Positions 61,911 through 64,000 of a DNA stretch of 64,000 nt are shown piece by piece. Position numbers and translations under genes: made by a program. Under the pieces are notes generated by a model that searched no databases, had not been told where the DNA came from, and was given only the letters and a program-made list of their open reading frames with translations. How positions within the stretch are numbered: position 1 is the first letter of the stretch; the number at the start of each line of letters is the position of its first letter. The DNA lies in the NCBI GenBank assembly GCA_947036815.1, contig CAMQRS010000001.1:16732-80731 (forward strand), written 5' to 3'. Origin of the DNA: an uncultured Erysipelotrichaceae bacterium. Its GTDB lineage: Bacteria; Bacillota_I; Bacilli_A; Erysipelotrichales; Erysipelotrichaceae.

Positions 61911-62720
61911 TTAATCTAATTTAGTTGGAATATATCCTTGTTCTGCAATCATTTTTGCTCCTGCTTCTGAGAAGATAAAATCAATTAGTACCTGTGCTCC
62001 ATCATACCCTTTTGCTACTGCTAAATTAAATGGTCTAGATAATTGGTAGCTTTCATCATTAATTGCATCTGTAGATACGCTTACACCTCCTACATTTAAT
62101 GCACTTACCTCATCACTTAAGGAACCAAATGAAATGTATCCAATCGCATTTTTACTTTCTGATACTAGAGATGTAACAGCTCCTGTAGAACTCTGTACGC
62201 TAGCATTTGTAATTTGTTGTTCTGAATCGAATCCTACTACTGATTGAAATCCATCACGAGTTCCTGAACCTTCTTCTCTAGAGATAACTGCAATTTCTTC
62301 ATCTGCTCCACCTAGTGCTGACCAATTGGTAATTTCTCCTGTATAGATCGCTTTTGCATCTTCTAAACTAATATCTTTAATTTTATTTTCTTTGTTTACA
62401 ATCATAACAATTCCATCGATAGCTATTGCAATACCATCTAACTCTACTAATTCGTCATCTTTTAATGTACGAGATGCCATTCCGATATCAAATGTTCCGT
62501 CGATGGCACCTGATGTTCCTACTGAACTTCCTCCACCTTGTACATCTATTATTCCAAATCCTTCTGTTTCAAATCCTTCGCCAATTACTTCCATAAGAGG
62601 TTGAATTGAAGTTGAACCTCCAACAGACAATGTAAGTGTATCACTCTCGGTATTTCCTCCGCATGCTACTAACGTGAAACTCATTAAACCACATAACGCT
62701 ATTCCTAATATTTTTTTCAT
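61911..62720 (-). CDS. pstS: Phosphate ABC transporter substrate-binding lipoprotein PstS
   Basis: A 269-residue lipoprotein. Signal peptide MKKILGIALCGLMSFTLVAC has lipobox LVAC with the lipidated Cys at ~20. GGSTSIQPLMEVIGEGFE, GGGSSVGTSGAIDG and SREEGSGTRDGFQ are phosphate-contact motifs. Size is normal for Firmicutes. The start is the ATG at 62720 with AAGGGA upstream; the frame extends upstream but without a site. First gene of pstS-C-A-B-phoU, downstream of a PhoR-type kinase. Confidence 0.96.
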   Translation of the reverse strand: MKKILGIALCGLMSFTLVACGGNTESDTLTLSVGGSTSIQPLMEVIGEGFETEGFGIIDVQGGGSSVGTSGAIDGTFDIGMASRTLKDDELVELDGIAIAIDGIVMIVNKENKIKDISLEDAKAIYTGEITNWSALGGADEEIAVISREEGSGTRDGFQSVVGFDSEQQITNASVQSSTGAVTSLVSESKNAIGYISFGSLSDEVSALNVGGVSVSTDAINDESYQLSRPFNLAVAKGYDGAQVLIDFIFSEAGAKMIAEQGYIPTKLD

Positions 62721-62786
62721 ATTTGTGTCCCTTTTCTTTTTCTTTTTGAACAACTATAGAATACAATAAGTTTATTAATTTAAAAT

Positions 62787-62815
62787 TTAATTTTCGTTAA
62801 GTAATTGTAAATTAA
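62787..62815 (-). promoter_or_regulatory. Possible PHO-box-like repeats before pstS
   Basis: On the minus strand, 7-mers TTAATTT (62815-62809) and TTACTTA (62804-62798), then AAATTAA (62793-62787), repeat with an 11-base period. That spacing fits PhoB/PhoP sites, but the AT richness makes chance likely. Confidence 0.3.
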
Positions 62816-62850
62816 GTGCTTTTCTATTTTATATTAATTTTTTTTAGTTT

Positions 62851-62904
62851 ATAAAAAAATACCCATCAGATTAACACTTGCTTGTGCCTTTCTAATAGGT
62901 ATTT
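62851..62904 (-). terminator. Terminator of the PhoR-like kinase gene
   Basis: AAATACCTATTAGA (62904-62891 on minus) and TCTGATGGGTATTT form a 14-bp stem with two G-U pairs, with an inner hairpin and U-run. It lies just after the kinase stop at 62911, upstream of pstS. Confidence 0.85.
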
Positions 62905-62910
62905 AACATA

Positions 62911-64000
62911 TTAATTATGCTTTTGGAACTTCATTTTCACAGTCGTTCCTTTTCCTAATTCACTATCAATCTCTACTGTTGCGCCATGTGCATCACATAT
63001 GGATTTAACAATACTAAGTCCCAATCCACTTCCACCACTATTTCTACTTCTTGCTTTATCAACGCGGTAGAATCTTTCAAATACTTGTGAGCAATCCTCT
63101 TGAGTTAATCCCACTCCTTCATCTTGTACTTCAATAATATATTCATTCACTATTTTTTTTGTTTTTATTGTTATTGTTCCTGCGTCACTATATTTAATAC
63201 CATTACTAATCAAGTTATTAAGTAATGTAGTCATTAACTCTTCATCTACAAATACACATTCTTTACAATTAAGCATCGTTACAATTTTGATTGATTTTTT
63301 CTTAGCTAGCATTTGAAAAGAGCTAATACATCCTTCGATTACTGGAGATAATTCAACTTCCTTACAATTTATTATTAAGCCACTCATTGAAAGTCTTGAT
63401 AATTGTAGCAAGTCTTTTACTATAAATTCCAGACGTTTCGTTTCTTTATTTATTTGTTTTAGAAATTCTACGCTTGTTTCAGCATCATCGAAATCATCTC
63501 TATTCAAGATCTCAACCATTCCCTTAATTACACTAATTGGTGTTTTAAGTTCATGAGAGGCATCTGCAACAAACTGTTTCTGTAGTGATTCTCGCTTTTT
63601 TTCATCACTTATATCTTGAAATAAGAGAACACATCCACTGAATTTTTTATTTGTTGTTACAGGAATACTAATCGCGTTAAATGTTTTATTTTTAACCGTG
63701 ATTACTTTCTTTAATTCTTTTTCCAATATATACGCATCTTTCATAAATAAGCCTACTTGTTTCACGCAATCATTATTTATATAGTCTAGTCTTTCATCTG
63801 CACTACTCTTTCTAAGTACATTAAAATTAGAATTATACAATACAACATCTCCGTAAGCATTTAATAATACTAATGGCGAAGGAATGCTCGTTACCATTGT
63901 TAGTAGTTGCTTATGTTTCAAATAAGCATCTCTCGTTGTTATTTTAACTTCATTTAATAATTCTTCATTTTCTATATTTACTTTTTGGTCTACTTCATAC
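62911..64000 (-). CDS. phoR: PhoR-type sensor histidine kinase (5' part outside window)
   Basis: The frame is open to the right edge (first visible residues YEVDQKVNIENEELLNEVKI), so the 5' end with any membrane helices is missing; the M-start near 63921 is only an internal TTG. Visible are a PAS-like region (SIPSPLVLLNAYGDVVLYNSN and CVLLFQDISDEKKRE), HisKA with ADASHELKTPISVIKGM (phospho-His), and HATPase_c (NNLISNGIKYS, DEGVGL, GSGLGLSIVKS). Being upstream of pst-phoU in the same direction, it is probably PhoR, though a WalK-like kinase is possible. A terminator separates it from pstS. The response regulator is presumably to the right. Confidence 0.88.
   Translation of the reverse strand, partial: YEVDQKVNIENEELLNEVKITTRDAYLKHKQLLTMVTSIPSPLVLLNAYGDVVLYNSNFNVLRKSSADERLDYINNDCVKQVGLFMKDAYILEKELKKVITVKNKTFNAISIPVTTNKKFSGCVLLFQDISDEKKRESLQKQFVADASHELKTPISVIKGMVEILNRDDFDDAETSVEFLKQINKETKRLEFIVKDLLQLSRLSMSGLIINCKEVELSPVIEGCISSFQMLAKKKSIKIVTMLNCKECVFVDEELMTTLLNNLISNGIKYSDAGTITIKTKKIVNEYIIEVQDEGVGLTQEDCSQVFERFYRVDKARSRNSGGSGLGLSIVKSICDAHGATVEIDSELGKGTTVKMKFQKHN

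Noticed and set aside
1..64000. tRNA, rRNA, insertion sequences, prophage or CRISPR arrays
   Set aside because: I looked for cloverleaf-like, transposase-like and regularly spaced repeats on both strands and saw none that I could support.

Overview
This is an AT-rich, densely packed, chromosomal stretch from a low-GC Gram-positive (Bacillota) bacterium, most probably an anaerobe of the class Erysipelotrichia or a close relative (inferred from gene content; no rRNA is present to confirm it). Pointers are the tmk-holB-ricT-rsmI cluster, the DUF1934(ywiB)-argS-rpoE(delta) cluster, a Met T-box, AGGAGG-type ribosome binding sites, an oxygen-sensitive class III ribonucleotide reductase (nrdD-nrdG), a flavodiiron protein and many radical-SAM or metal-dependent enzymes. 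I saw no rRNA, tRNA, insertion sequence, prophage or CRISPR array.

Layout. 1-5.1 kb: magnesium transporter mgtE behind a leader that contains a short upstream ORF, then nrdG-nrdD and a divergent HxlR regulator. 5.1-7.9 kb: a YitT membrane protein, then a putative peptide quorum-sensing pair: a helix-turn-helix/repeat regulator (6482-7675) followed by a 57-residue secreted pre-peptide gene (6199-6372). 7.9-11.1 kb: housekeeping operon tmk-holB-ricT-rsmI. 11.2-17.4 kb: RpiR regulator divergent from a SIS-domain protein, a MATE exporter, a TPR/DUF4037-DUF4125 pair and a HAD phosphatase. 17.4-20 kb: gltX-ispF and an anchored unknown protein. 20-25 kb: Cof phosphatase, a small membrane protein with a leader ORF, flavodiiron protein, TspO, and an FAD-dependent dehydrogenase behind an attenuator leader that looks like a reduced purine-type riboswitch. 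25-31 kb: a two-gene ABC system and copper ATPase copA. 31-34 kb: a large surface protein. 34-39.9 kb: YrvL-like protein, NSS transporter, murI-AEC-msrA, mupG, and a small membrane-protein gene that appears to be split by a frameshift. 40-44 kb: gpmI, rpoE, argS, ywiB. 44-50.7 kb: a class A PBP, an EamA permease, darA, natAB and a membrane-anchored GNAT. 50.7-58.6 kb: T-box-controlled metG, two orphan genes, an RDD-PHP fusion, a two-component system and an SPL-type radical-SAM protein. 58.7-64 kb: the phosphate module phoU-pstBACS and a PhoR-like kinase cut by the window edge.

Most genes are on the minus strand and are grouped in short operons with 1-11 nt spacing or overlap, each closed by a clear intrinsic terminator. 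Themes are cell-wall sugar recycling and wall synthesis (RpiR/SIS, MupG, MurI, PBP), ion and phosphate uptake (MgtE, Pst, CopA, NatAB), anaerobic metabolism and oxidant defence (NrdDG, FprA, MsrA), and translation (GltX, ArgS, MetG, RsmI). The most novel-looking items are the regulator/pre-peptide pair, the mgtE leader ORF, the leader of the FAD-dependent dehydrogenase, the frameshifted small gene and the RDD-PHP fusion.
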